From contig DXBT01000034.1 in the NCBI GenBank assembly GCA_019116365.1, positions 1-24,791 of the forward strand: a stretch of DNA of 24,791 nt. The letters run 5' to 3'. The notes beneath the pieces were generated by a model, which ran no database searches, had not been told where the DNA came from, and was given only the letters and a program-made list of their open reading frames with translations. The DNA comes from Barnesiella merdipullorum (GTDB lineage: Bacteria; Bacteroidota; Bacteroidia; Bacteroidales; Barnesiellaceae). The position numbers and the translations under genes were made by a program. Each line of letters begins with the position of its first letter. Positions within the stretch are counted from its first letter, which is position 1. Of the stretch, positions 1-9,257 are shown piece after piece.

Positions 1-2
1 TT

Positions 3-710
3 AAAAAGTCTCATGCCGATATCATAGGTATGATTGAAACTTACGGAGCCGGGGCCGAAATAGCCGATGCCCTGGGGTATTATTTCTATTTGCGCAGTTC
101 AAATCTTTCGATTATGAGCAAGTATCCCATAGAACAGACCTGGGATATGTTTCAGCCCTTCAACACGTGTGCTGCAACAATCCGTATCAGCGAGACTCAG
201 GTCATCAATTATGTAAATCTGTGGCTCGATTACCGACCCATCACCGACGAGCAAGTGAGGGCACGATTGTCGGTCGAGGAGATAGAACAGCAAGAGTTGC
301 CCACGCGTTATCGCGAGTTGACGGCCATATTGGGTGATATGCAACCTTTCTTTGACCAGAAAGGGGTGCCTCTCTTTGTCTCGGGAGACTTTAACAGTGG
401 TTCTCATCTGGATTGGACCGAGGAGGCGAAACATCTGTTCGGTGGCTATGTATTGAAATGGCCTACCAGTGTACTGATGGAGAAGAGAGGTTTTAAGGAT
501 TCGTATCGAGAACTCCATCCCGATCCTGTGAAGGATCCTTGCCTTACCTGGTCCACCATGTCGAAACTCGACTTGCAATATCGCATCGACTTTATCTATT
601 ATATGGGTGATAATGTGAAAGCCGTTCGTTCTGAAATGCTTGACAAGCATCCGATACGTTTCCCTTCGGACCACGCGGCCATGATAACGACTTTCTCTTT
701 TAAGAAATGA
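3..710 (+). CDS. EEP-family (endonuclease/exonuclease/phosphatase) protein, 5' end outside window
   Basis: This is a putative metal-dependent phosphodiesterase or phosphatase of the EEP superfamily (DNase I, sphingomyelinase and inositol-phosphatase fold). The reading frame is open from base 3, and the residues before the first ATG (base 30) run KKSHADIIGMIETYG, which resembles the PDIIGLQE segment of the fold, so the true start lies upstream of the window. The second half shows GDFN (SGDFNSGSHLDW), the RIDFIYY strand, and a C-terminal SDHAAM that supplies the catalytic Asp-His pair. Its stop overlaps the start of the GH20 gene (ATGA), so the two are probably co-translated. From memory, EEP members in Bacteroides glycan loci act on phosphorylated glycans. 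The company of a NAGPA domain four genes downstream makes a sugar-phosphate substrate more likely than DNA, but that is inference. A signal peptide cannot be assessed because the N-terminus is missing. Confidence 0.85.
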   Translation, partial: KKSHADIIGMIETYGAGAEIADALGYYFYLRSSNLSIMSKYPIEQTWDMFQPFNTCAATIRISETQVINYVNLWLDYRPITDEQVRARLSVEEIEQQELPTRYRELTAILGDMQPFFDQKGVPLFVSGDFNSGSHLDWTEEAKHLFGGYVLKWPTSVLMEKRGFKDSYRELHPDPVKDPCLTWSTMSKLDLQYRIDFIYYMGDNVKAVRSEMLDKHPIRFPSDHAAMITTFSFKK

Positions 711-2314
711 ATATGAGAGGTATGACAAAATATAAGATTTGGGTGATAATAGGTCTTATTATTTTTCTGGGAAGATTCCATTCTTTTGCCGGTATATTGC
801 CCTATCCCAATCATATAGAGTGGAAGTCGGGCGAATATCGTATGGGGAGGAAAGCTCTTCTGTATTGCGATGTGTGTTTCAAGGAAGAGGTACGGCGAGC
901 AATGGATGGCTTGGACAAGGCGGGTTTGTTGTCATACGACTTTTGTGACAAGTCGGGAGCTGATTTTCGTATCTGTTATACCAGTGAGATAAAGCCCGAA
1001 GGATATATGCTGGACATAAATTCTGATGGGATAACCATTTGTGCCTCAACTCAATCGGGCGTGTTTTATGCTATCCAGACCCTTAGGCAGGTAGCTCAGG
1101 AAGAGGGGGCTTCAATACTGTTCCCGTGCATGGTTGTCTGTGATTATCCGGCATTTGCCTGGCGTGGTTTCCTGTTGGATGAAGCACGTAACTTCCAGGG
1201 AAAGAGTGAGGTAAAGAAGCTTTTGGATGAAATGGCTGCATTGAAGATGAATGTGTTTCAATGGCACTTGACCGATGATCAGGGTTGGCGTATTGAAATC
1301 AAGAAATATCCCTTGCTGACCGCAGTGGGTGGGCATAGAGATTCTACTCAGCTCGACTGGTATGAGAGTACCGTATATGATGGCACGCCCGTGAGTGGAT
1401 TCTACACGCAAGACGATATTCGTGAGATTGTAGCTTATGCCGCCGATCGCCACATTACGGTGGTTCCCGAGATTGAATTTCCCGGGCACGCATCGGCTGC
1501 TATTGCGGCATATCCCTGGCTGGGATGTAGTCAAGACCCGATATCGGTACCTTGTAGTTATGGAGTATTTTCGGCTGTTTTCAATATAGCCGACAGTCGG
1601 GTGCAGACTTTCATCCGGGATGTGTTGGACGAAGTTTCGTCTCTTTTTCCTTCGGCGGTTATTCACATTGGAGGTGATGAGGTGAAATATGATGAGTGGC
1701 AAAACTCTCAAGCAATACAACAATTGATGGAGAAGGAACAGCTATCGACTCCGGCCGAGTTACAGATCTGGTTTGCCAATCGACTCTCAAGCTATTTGAG
1801 TCGAAAAGGAAAAATCATGATGGGGTGGAACGATATCACCGGCGACAAACTTCATGCGTTTCAACCCGATAGCGAGGTGCAAAGTAAACTCGACCCCGCT
1901 AATACGATTGTTCAGTTTTGGACAGGGGATCGCTCGATATTGAAGAAAGCCCTCGAGCGGCGTCTTAAAATTGTGAATACTCTGTGCGAATATACCTATT
2001 TGAATTATAACTACGATAAGATTGTTCCAGGGTTGGAGTATGGATACAAACCTATTTCGTTGGAGAAGGCCTATGACTTTAATCCGGTTCCCGAGTGGTT
2101 GGAGAGTGATCGGGATTTGATATTGGGCCTTTCGTGTGCCATGTGGGGCGAGTGGATTAACCGACCCGAAACAATGTATAAGATGGTCTATCCTCAGATT
2201 GCAGCCTATGCCGAAACGGGATGGACTCTACAAGAGAATAAAAATTTCGACAGATTCCAGCGCTCTTTGAGATTCTTCATCGATCGGTGGCAAGCTGCTC
2301 GGTATATACAATAA
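707..2314 (+). CDS. GH20 beta-N-acetylhexosaminidase, secreted
   Basis: This enzyme is predicted to remove terminal beta-linked GlcNAc or GalNAc by substrate-assisted catalysis. The hydrophobic leader ends near HSFA (about residue 29) and has no lipobox Cys, so a periplasmic location is likely. A GH20b-type N-terminal domain (about 31-140) precedes the TIM barrel (about 145-505). The barrel carries WRGFLLDEARNF, MNVFQWHLTDDQGWR and the hallmark HIGGDEV with the catalytic Asp324-Glu325 pair. At 535 residues it is a minimal GH20 without C-terminal modules. The chosen ATG at 707 overlaps the stop of the EEP gene; ATGs at 713 and 722 are in frame and would also leave a good signal peptide. The next gene follows after 37 bases. 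Confidence 0.93.
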   Translation: MNMRGMTKYKIWVIIGLIIFLGRFHSFAGILPYPNHIEWKSGEYRMGRKALLYCDVCFKEEVRRAMDGLDKAGLLSYDFCDKSGADFRICYTSEIKPEGYMLDINSDGITICASTQSGVFYAIQTLRQVAQEEGASILFPCMVVCDYPAFAWRGFLLDEARNFQGKSEVKKLLDEMAALKMNVFQWHLTDDQGWRIEIKKYPLLTAVGGHRDSTQLDWYESTVYDGTPVSGFYTQDDIREIVAYAADRHITVVPEIEFPGHASAAIAAYPWLGCSQDPISVPCSYGVFSAVFNIADSRVQTFIRDVLDEVSSLFPSAVIHIGGDEVKYDEWQNSQAIQQLMEKEQLSTPAELQIWFANRLSSYLSRKGKIMMGWNDITGDKLHAFQPDSEVQSKLDPANTIVQFWTGDRSILKKALERRLKIVNTLCEYTYLNYNYDKIVPGLEYGYKPISLEKAYDFNPVPEWLESDRDLILGLSCAMWGEWINRPETMYKMVYPQIAAYAETGWTLQENKNFDRFQRSLRFFIDRWQAARYIQ

Positions 2315-2351
2315 TCTAAAATCTATGTTTCACTAAAAAAAATCAGTTATT

Positions 2352-3221
2352 ATGAAAAAGTTAACTTTACTTTTGGCGTGTGTGATTGCTTCGTTGGCAC
2401 AAGTGTGGTCACAGGTTACTATCTCTTTGGAAAATTTCCATATTCAAAGAGGCTCGGACATTGTAGTCAAATATAGCAATGGGGCTGGTAATCAGAAAGA
2501 TTATATCGGTATAGCGCCTCTTGGACAGGCAATTACCGGTATTCCAGGTGGATATACGACTACCTATGCCTATCTCGACAATCCAGGTTCGCAAGAGGGT
2601 ACATGCACCATTCCGGCCAACAACATGGGAGCTACAGGTGATGGCTATTATTGGGCCGTATATCTGTTGGACGACGGGTATAATGCCGCATCGGACTATA
2701 TACCTTTTTACTATGGCGATGAGGTTCCTCAGAATGAGAGTCCCGTTTTGTCGGTTGATGAGTGTACCCCCGATTATACGACGATTACCTTTACCGATAA
2801 TGAACTTTGGAGAATGCTTATTAAAGAGATAAGTGTCGATGGTGAGGTTTTAAGTCCCGATGATTATGCGGTTGAGGCGGGAGCACTCTATGTATTGAAA
2901 GATTTGACTTCGGCCGGCTCGCTCACGATTACGGCTTGGGATCATCCCGATGCAACGGTTCAATTGAATGCTTCGGCGGTTGAGACCGAACTTCTTGTTG
3001 ATAACATACGATTCCACAACAATCAACTGGTTATTGCCGGCGCACAGTCTTCGATTCAGTCGGTTGCAGTATATGCGTTGACCGGGGCATTGTTACAGAC
3101 TTATAAGGTGGCTTCGGAAGAGACTACAATTGATTTGAACTATCTGAATAGTGGGGTTTATGTAGTCCTGCTGAAAGGGAATACTACCCCCCAAGCGATT
3201 AAGATTATCATAAGACATTAA
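2352..3221 (+). CDS. Secreted Ig-like protein with T9SS-type C-terminal tail
   Basis: This is a 289-residue exported protein with no recognisable catalytic motif. The signal peptide is MKKLTLLLACVIASLAQVWSQ. Residues about 22-125 form an Ig-like beta domain with QRGSDIVVKYSNGAGNQKDYIGI, a pattern found as an N-terminal domain on some secreted phosphoesterases. Residues about 135-205 (ITFTDNELWRMLIKEISVDG, then LTITAWDHPDATV) resemble DUF1533/HID1-type beta domains. The last about 75 residues (VAVYALTGALLQTY, then LNSGVYVVLLKG and a basic end) match a type A T9SS sorting domain, which implies export across the outer membrane and surface attachment or release. Lying inside the glycosidase run, it could be a glycan-binding or scaffold protein, but that role is a guess. 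The domain assignments rest on pattern recognition, not on a profile search. Confidence 0.8.
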   Translation: MKKLTLLLACVIASLAQVWSQVTISLENFHIQRGSDIVVKYSNGAGNQKDYIGIAPLGQAITGIPGGYTTTYAYLDNPGSQEGTCTIPANNMGATGDGYYWAVYLLDDGYNAASDYIPFYYGDEVPQNESPVLSVDECTPDYTTITFTDNELWRMLIKEISVDGEVLSPDDYAVEAGALYVLKDLTSAGSLTITAWDHPDATVQLNASAVETELLVDNIRFHNNQLVIAGAQSSIQSVAVYALTGALLQTYKVASEETTIDLNYLNSGVYVVLLKGNTTPQAIKIIIRH

Positions 3222-3228
3222 TGTTAAC

Positions 3229-3262
3229 TATATTCTGCCGATAGAAATATCGGCAGAATATA
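3229..3262 (+). other. Perfect 15-bp hairpin with GAAA loop upstream of the GH2 gene
   Basis: Bases 3229-3243 and 3248-3262 are exact inverted complements around the loop GAAA (3244-3247), a GNRA-type tetraloop. The structure fills most of the 53-base gap between two same-strand genes and ends 12 bases before the GH2 ATG. There is no T tract after it, so it is a poor intrinsic terminator. A transcript-stabilising or processing hairpin, or a translation-modulating element, fits better. Confidence 0.75.
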
Positions 3263-3274
3263 ATAATCCCGATT

Positions 3275-5908
3275 ATGAGAAGAACGGTTGTTTCAATCCT
3301 GCTAAGTCTTTGTTTCTGCTATACGCTTTGGGGACATTCAGTTCAACCCGAGTTTTCGGTCGCCGGATTTTATCCCCTTGACGGTGTCGGGCGGGAAATC
3401 TATTCAATGAATCCATCATGGCTTTTTTACAGAGGTGATATGGTTGGTGCCGAGCAAAAGGAGTTTGATGACTCGAGGTGGACTCTGGTATCGTTTCCCC
3501 ATAGTATAGATACTTTGCCTACTGAGGCGAGTGGGTGCATCAATTATCAGGGTGTGTGCTGGTATAGAAAACATTTCTCTTCGTCCGACTCATTTGCTGG
3601 GAAAAAGCTGTTTCTCTATTTCGAGGCAATTATGGGTGAGGCTCGTGTATGGGTCAACGGCAAATTGTGTGCGACCCATTATGGAGGGTATTTACCTGTA
3701 ATAGTAGATATTACCGATAAACTGGAGCCCGAGAATGTGATCGCTGTCTATACCGACAACTCGAACTGTCCGCTCTATCCGCCAGGAAAACCTCAGGAGT
3801 TTCTCGATTTTACCTATTCGGGCGGGATTTATCGCGATTGTTGGTTGATTGCTCATAACCGGGTGTATATAACCGATGAGAATTATGCTGCAGAAGTAGG
3901 TGGGGGAGGACTATTCGTTTCATACAGTCGGGTTTCCGAGAAGTCGGCCGATGTGAATTTGAAGTTGCAGCTGAGAAATGAGACTTCTCGTATTTTTAGC
4001 GGGAAGGTGCTGTTTACGTTGCGAGCTCCGTCGGGTGAAACTGTAGCGCAAAAGAGCTGTCAGGTGCGGCTTTTGTCGGGGCGCTCGGGAAATTGTGAAA
4101 CATATATCAGGCTCAAGAAACCTTATTTGTGGTCTCCATCGTCTCCATCGTTATATCAATTGTATATCGAAGTCAAAGATGAGAACACGGGGGAAACAAT
4201 AGATGGCTATCGAAAAAAAATAGGCATACGCAGTATTGAGTTTAAAGGGTCGGATGGCTTGTGGGTAAACGGGAAACCTTATCCTCATCCGCTGATGGGC
4301 GTGAATCGGCATCAGGATTTTGCCGTAGTGGGCAATGCCATGACCAATAATCTGCATTGGAGAGATGCCATGAAGATAAAAGCTTTGGGACTGGAGGTCG
4401 TGCGTAATGCACATTATCCTCAAGATCCAGCATTTATGGATGCTTGTGACGCTTTGGGCCTTTTTGTCATTGAGAATACTCCAGGATGGCAATTTTGGAA
4501 CGATGAGCCAGTGTTTCAAGATCGTGTTTTCAGCGACATACGAAATATGATTCGTCGGGATCGAAACAGACCGTCGGTTTTCTTGTGGGAACCTATTTTA
4601 AATGAAACTTGGTATCCCGAGTCGTTTGTCGATAGTGCCGTGCAAATCGTTGGCGAGGAGTATCCCTATCACTATTCTCATGTAGTATGCGATTCTGAAG
4701 CTCGGGGAGCTTCGAAGTTTTCTGTTCGTTATGCTCATCCGGGGAATGGTGATACCGATATTGCGACAAAGGAGTTTGATAGCCGGGTCGCTTACTTTAC
4801 CCGAGAGTGGGGTGATAATGTTGATGACTGGAATTCTCATAATTCGACGAGTCGTGTGAGGCGGTCGTGGGGTGAAGTGCCTATGTTGGTACAGGCTATG
4901 CACTACGCCTTACCTCCCTATGTATGCACCAGTTATGATGCGTTATGGCGCACCTCCCGTCAGCATGTAGGTGGATGTTTGTGGCATTCGTTCGATCATC
5001 AGAGGGGATATCATCCCGATCCTTTTTATGGAGGATTGACCGATGTATTCAGACAACCCAAATATGCATATTACATGTTTATGGCACAACGTCCGATCGA
5101 TACTTTGGATATTCAGGCCGATAGTGGCCCAATGGTTTATATTGCGCATGAAATGACGCCTTTCTCACCTGCCGATGTGACAGTGTACAGCAATTGTGAT
5201 GAGGTAAGGCTGACTGTTTTCAAGGGAGGCAACACTTATAGTTATCACAAAAAGCTACAGAGTGAGGGGATGCCTTCACCAATTATCCGGTTTGAAAAGG
5301 TTTATCGGTTTATGGATGACAAGGCGCTTTCTCGCCAAAACCGGCACGATGAGGTATTCTTACTGGCCGAGGGCTTTCTGAATGGAGTAAAGGTGGCTGA
5401 GCATAAGCGTATGCCGGCCAGGCGTCCGGCTAAAATCGAACTTCGGTTGGATGATGAGCACATTGCTCCGATAGCCGACGGATCTGATTTAGTTACCGTG
5501 ATAGCTTCGGTGACCGACGAGCAGGGTACGGTTAAACGACTCAACAATTATCACATACGCTTTTCAATCGAAGGAGAGGGCCGGCTGGTTGCCAATGAGG
5601 CAACACATACCAATCCTCGAGCCGTCGAGTGGGGTACAGCACCTGTTTTGGTGCGTACAACCCTGCGCCCCGGAAAGGTAAAGGTGCGTGCAGCTGTTGA
5701 TTTCCCTGGTTTACAGATGCCTCTACAGGGTGAGTTGGAGTTTGAGGTATTGCCGGCGCCCTATGGGGCTATCTATAATGAAGAAGATCGAGCAGGGGTG
5801 AGCGAATTGATCTCTATCGGAGATAGTGGTGAGGAGGTTGAGCAACGTAGCCGTCTTAACCAGGAGTTGAAAAGTGTAGAGCAACAACAAACAGATTTTG
5901 GAGAGTAG
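3275..5908 (+). CDS. GH2-family glycoside hydrolase (beta-galactosidase/glucuronidase-like)
   Basis: This is a retaining beta-glycosidase of family GH2, 877 residues, with signal peptide MRRTVVSILLSLCFCYTLWG and no lipobox, so it is probably periplasmic. Domains in order: a jelly-roll sugar-binding domain (about 35-195, with YRKHF and ARVWVNG), an Ig-like domain (about 205-325), a TIM barrel (about 330-615), and two C-terminal beta domains (about 640-720 and 725-850). The barrel has GVNRHQDF, NAHYPQDPAFMDACDALG and LNETW, whose Glu444 is the likely acid/base. Glu511 in TREWGD is the likely nucleophile. The C-terminal domains resemble the DUF4982 and Glyco_hydro2_C5 types common in Bacteroidota. 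The last about 45 residues form a polar, Glu/Gln-rich extension. Substrate (galactose, glucuronate, galacturonate or mannose) cannot be read from sequence. Confidence 0.93.
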   Translation: MRRTVVSILLSLCFCYTLWGHSVQPEFSVAGFYPLDGVGREIYSMNPSWLFYRGDMVGAEQKEFDDSRWTLVSFPHSIDTLPTEASGCINYQGVCWYRKHFSSSDSFAGKKLFLYFEAIMGEARVWVNGKLCATHYGGYLPVIVDITDKLEPENVIAVYTDNSNCPLYPPGKPQEFLDFTYSGGIYRDCWLIAHNRVYITDENYAAEVGGGGLFVSYSRVSEKSADVNLKLQLRNETSRIFSGKVLFTLRAPSGETVAQKSCQVRLLSGRSGNCETYIRLKKPYLWSPSSPSLYQLYIEVKDENTGETIDGYRKKIGIRSIEFKGSDGLWVNGKPYPHPLMGVNRHQDFAVVGNAMTNNLHWRDAMKIKALGLEVVRNAHYPQDPAFMDACDALGLFVIENTPGWQFWNDEPVFQDRVFSDIRNMIRRDRNRPSVFLWEPILNETWYPESFVDSAVQIVGEEYPYHYSHVVCDSEARGASKFSVRYAHPGNGDTDIATKEFDSRVAYFTREWGDNVDDWNSHNSTSRVRRSWGEVPMLVQAMHYALPPYVCTSYDALWRTSRQHVGGCLWHSFDHQRGYHPDPFYGGLTDVFRQPKYAYYMFMAQRPIDTLDIQADSGPMVYIAHEMTPFSPADVTVYSNCDEVRLTVFKGGNTYSYHKKLQSEGMPSPIIRFEKVYRFMDDKALSRQNRHDEVFLLAEGFLNGVKVAEHKRMPARRPAKIELRLDDEHIAPIADGSDLVTVIASVTDEQGTVKRLNNYHIRFSIEGEGRLVANEATHTNPRAVEWGTAPVLVRTTLRPGKVKVRAAVDFPGLQMPLQGELEFEVLPAPYGAIYNEEDRAGVSELISIGDSGEEVEQRSRLNQELKSVEQQQTDFGE

Positions 5909-5940
5909 ATATATAATTAGTAATCAATAAAATAAAATGT

Positions 5941-8900
5941 ATGAAAAAATATTTTTTCTCAATGATTGCCTTAATGGCTTGGATGTACCCCGGTACTGTT
6001 ATGGCCGATACAGGCGAGGTATGGGTGATGCCTTGTACAGAAATTCTGGATAATTATCAGGACTTCCCGGCCAAGGAATCTAATTTGGTCGTGTTGGGTA
6101 AAGGCGAGACCGAGCATGTACAACTTGTCTTATCGACTATACCGAAAGAGAACATCTCTTTTACGTCGTCGTCGGCTCCGGCCGGTATTGATATTAGCTA
6201 TAGAGTTGTTCGCGAAATCGATACCTTTGACGATGCATTGGTCCCTTTTGATTCTCAGGTAGAAGCGGCAGAGGGTACGACCGTAGTGTGGTTGACGTTT
6301 GAGACCGATCGGAATTGCTCGGTAGGGACGTATGACTATTCGGTACAAGTCAAGAGTCTGAAAAATAATGTAAAGGTAAATTTCAAGATTCGAGTGGCCG
6401 ATTATGAGATACCGCTTACCCCGTCAATACCTTCGGAGTTTAGTATCGATTTGGATAATATGCCCGACGGAGGTTCCGACAGGCAAAAGGAACTGTGGAC
6501 CGAGTTTCTGTTGTCGCGTCGCATAGATCCTTATTATAGTGTAATTGTCGATCGAGGTGCTTGGCGATGGGAGAATTGTTTCTCGCCTTGGTCCTGGGAT
6601 GACCCCAGAAGTCAAGCTTTGCTTCAAGACCCGCGTTTCTGTCGTTTTGCGCTCCCTTGTATGCTTGAGGATGAGGCGTTTTTACGCATGTGTAGCGATA
6701 TGAAGGAGAAAGGAGTTTTTGACCGGTGCTATTTTTATATCTGGGATGAGCCTAAGAAAGAGGCTCATTATGCACAAATTGCCGAAGAGTCGTCGCATCT
6801 GTTGTCGCTGGAGCCAGGGTCGAAGATGTTGGTTCCGGTGTCGAGCTATTTGATTGATGGTGATCACAAATGGAATTACGATTATACATTTGACTTTTTG
6901 ACACAGTACGTTAAAATTTTACCTGTTGCTGCCGAAGAATACAAAGGTGAAAATGCGAAGGCCGAGGAGTTTAGAAAGATGATTGAGCCTCAGTCGGAGT
7001 GGTGGACTTATGTGTGCTGTTATCCCAAAGGCGATCAGCCCAATTTCCTCTTGGAACTAACTCCGTTTCATCATCGAGCCATTATGTGGCGAGTGTGGAA
7101 AGAACAGGAGACCGGCTTCTTGTATTGGGGAGTTAATCGTTATCAGTTGAATCCGTTTGCTTTTGATCGTAGTCTCGATGCGGTAGGCGATGGCGCTTTG
7201 GTTTTCCCGGGAAGTCTTTTTGGAATAGAGGAGCAGCCTGTCGCTTCGGTACGCTTGGAGCAATGGAAAGAAGGACAGGAGGATTATGAGCTGTTGAAAA
7301 TCGTAGAGAAAAAGATTGGCCGAGAGAAAACCGAACGAATATTGAGTCAAGTATATCGTACTCCCACCGACTTTACCAAAAGTTCCGAAGAGATAGAGTC
7401 ATTTCGTAATAGCTTGATTCAGATTATAGAGAATTATGATCCTTCGACTCAAATCATGATACGGGGTGAGTTGCATGAGGTGGATACCTTGAATGCCTAT
7501 GTCCCGGGACCGGGTTGTGAATATGCATATATCCGCATCGACGATTTACCTGTTGAGGCCCATGTTTTGAAACTCGATTTGCAAAATCCCTATTCGCAAG
7601 TGAAGACATTTTTAGGCAATGATGTTATCGATGGTTTGGAGCGGGTTTCTTCGGCTTGTGATAGATATACCACGGCCGGCTCCGATGCGTATGCCGGTAT
7701 CAATGGCGATTTCTTTAACATCAGTGGCCACAACGAATATCCACTGGGCGCTCCTCGGGGTGGTTGTACCTCCGAAGGGGTGATACAGCGAGAACCTCGC
7801 AGTATGGCATGGGCTTTTGCCGCGATTGATTATGACAACAAACCGATACTTAACAACATGGAGTTTGAGGGGTCGGTAGTCAGTTTGAAAGCACCTATCG
7901 CATCATATAGTTTTAATGATGTGAATATCCCCCGTACCGATTGCTACTCATGCGATATGACTTTTTATAATGAGTTTGCCGGTGGCTATACTCGTATGGA
8001 TGAGAATGCCGATATTGGTGATAAACTAAAGACCGAGGTGTTCTTCAAATTGTCCGATGGCCAGAGTTGGGGGATAAATTCACCCAAGACTTGTATCGTG
8101 ACTCGAATTATTCGTGATACACAGGGGCATAATGCATTGGAACCGGGAGAGTCGGCTTTGTCGGGGATTGATGCCGCAAAGGCTTTTCTGGACAACTTGA
8201 CTGTGGGACAGAAATTGAAAATCAATATGTCTATTAAGACAGCCGATGGAGAGGCTCCCCTGATTAAGGAGATGGTGGGTGGTAACTCGTTGTTGATGAA
8301 GAATGGGGTAATTATGGATTGTAATTTCAATGACTCGTATAACAATGTGTTATATCCGCGAACTGGAATTGGTTGTTCATCCGACGGTCGTTGGTTATAC
8401 CTGATTGCTATTGACGGGCGACAGTCCCATTCGAGAGGCGTGTACTCCGATGAGATGTGTGATATTTTGCGGGCCTTGGGGGCCTCGGATGTAATAGGCT
8501 TGGACGGAGGCGGTTCTACCGGTATGGTGGTTAATCATGCGGTAGTCAACAAGCCGAGTGATGGACAAGAGCGTGCGGTTACCAATGGCTGGCTTTTGAG
8601 AACTACGGCGCCTGCCGATGACAAAATTGCCCGATTGTCCTTTAATTATTGGAATAAAGCGCAAATTGAGGCTCGGGAGATTCCTTTGTCGGTTTTGGGG
8701 TATAACCAGTACGATGTCCTTGTGGACTCCGAACTATCTCCGGTTTCTTTGAGTTGTACTCCCGGTCTGGGACATATCGAAGGTGAAACTTTGTTGCTTG
8801 ATGGTCCAGAGAAGAGTGGAACGGTAACTGCCAAGTATGAAAGGTTGACGGTCTCTCGTTACTTGAACTTCGGAGATCCATCGGGAATAGAGTCTATAGC

Positions 8901-9150
8901 AGAGGTTAACGTTCCATTCAAATTTTATCGTAATCCAGGAACGAATCTCTTCTATATTGAGGCAAGCGGCGATGGGGGTACCCGAATGAGTTACGGCCTG
9001 TACGCAACAAGTGGTGGTTGCATACGGCAGGGCGAAGCCGATATCATAGGCTCATATTGTTTCGATTTTTCCGATTTGACCCCTGGCGTCTATCTCTTGA
9101 GAATATGCATGGGGAATGACTGTCATACGATTAAATTGATTATCGGGTAA
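5941..9150 (+). CDS. GH123-like (DUF4091) plus NAGPA phosphodiester-glycosidase fusion with T9SS-like tail
   Basis: This 1069-residue multidomain protein has a signal peptide ending at VMA (residue 22). An N-terminal beta domain (about 25-150) leads into a DUF4091/GH123-like barrel (about 155-490). Its IWDEP motif carries Asp269-Glu270, the acidic pair expected for GH123 beta-N-acetylgalactosaminidases acting by substrate assistance. Residues about 505-895 form a NAGPA (PF09992/DUF2233) domain with GINGDFF (586-592), YPRTGIG, IDGRQ and LDGGGSTG (854-861). That family includes the mammalian enzyme that removes GlcNAc from GlcNAc-1-phospho-6-mannose. A beta domain (about 896-985) and a T9SS-type tail (about 990-1069, RNPGTNLFYIE and LTPGVYLLRI) close the protein. 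The inferred role is to cleave a phosphodiester-linked HexNAc and a beta-GalNAc on the same glycan outside the cell. The gap to the GH2 gene is 32 bases. Domain identities are firm; the substrate is unknown. Confidence 0.88.
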   Translation: MKKYFFSMIALMAWMYPGTVMADTGEVWVMPCTEILDNYQDFPAKESNLVVLGKGETEHVQLVLSTIPKENISFTSSSAPAGIDISYRVVREIDTFDDALVPFDSQVEAAEGTTVVWLTFETDRNCSVGTYDYSVQVKSLKNNVKVNFKIRVADYEIPLTPSIPSEFSIDLDNMPDGGSDRQKELWTEFLLSRRIDPYYSVIVDRGAWRWENCFSPWSWDDPRSQALLQDPRFCRFALPCMLEDEAFLRMCSDMKEKGVFDRCYFYIWDEPKKEAHYAQIAEESSHLLSLEPGSKMLVPVSSYLIDGDHKWNYDYTFDFLTQYVKILPVAAEEYKGENAKAEEFRKMIEPQSEWWTYVCCYPKGDQPNFLLELTPFHHRAIMWRVWKEQETGFLYWGVNRYQLNPFAFDRSLDAVGDGALVFPGSLFGIEEQPVASVRLEQWKEGQEDYELLKIVEKKIGREKTERILSQVYRTPTDFTKSSEEIESFRNSLIQIIENYDPSTQIMIRGELHEVDTLNAYVPGPGCEYAYIRIDDLPVEAHVLKLDLQNPYSQVKTFLGNDVIDGLERVSSACDRYTTAGSDAYAGINGDFFNISGHNEYPLGAPRGGCTSEGVIQREPRSMAWAFAAIDYDNKPILNNMEFEGSVVSLKAPIASYSFNDVNIPRTDCYSCDMTFYNEFAGGYTRMDENADIGDKLKTEVFFKLSDGQSWGINSPKTCIVTRIIRDTQGHNALEPGESALSGIDAAKAFLDNLTVGQKLKINMSIKTADGEAPLIKEMVGGNSLLMKNGVIMDCNFNDSYNNVLYPRTGIGCSSDGRWLYLIAIDGRQSHSRGVYSDEMCDILRALGASDVIGLDGGGSTGMVVNHAVVNKPSDGQERAVTNGWLLRTTAPADDKIARLSFNYWNKAQIEAREIPLSVLGYNQYDVLVDSELSPVSLSCTPGLGHIEGETLLLDGPEKSGTVTAKYERLTVSRYLNFGDPSGIESIAEVNVPFKFYRNPGTNLFYIEASGDGGTRMSYGLYATSGGCIRQGEADIIGSYCFDFSDLTPGVYLLRICMGNDCHTIKLIIG

Positions 9151-9257
9151 TTTGTGTAATGGAGTTTGAAAGCCTTTCGGTTCGGCCTATCGGGCAGAAT
9201 ACAAAGACTTTTGTAACTCCATACATTCATCTTCATTATGCAAATTCAATAATATAT

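Noticed and set aside
9159..9257. 33-residue N-terminal extension of the GH78-like protein
   Set aside because: The added residues are polar and precede a clean signal peptide starting at 9258.
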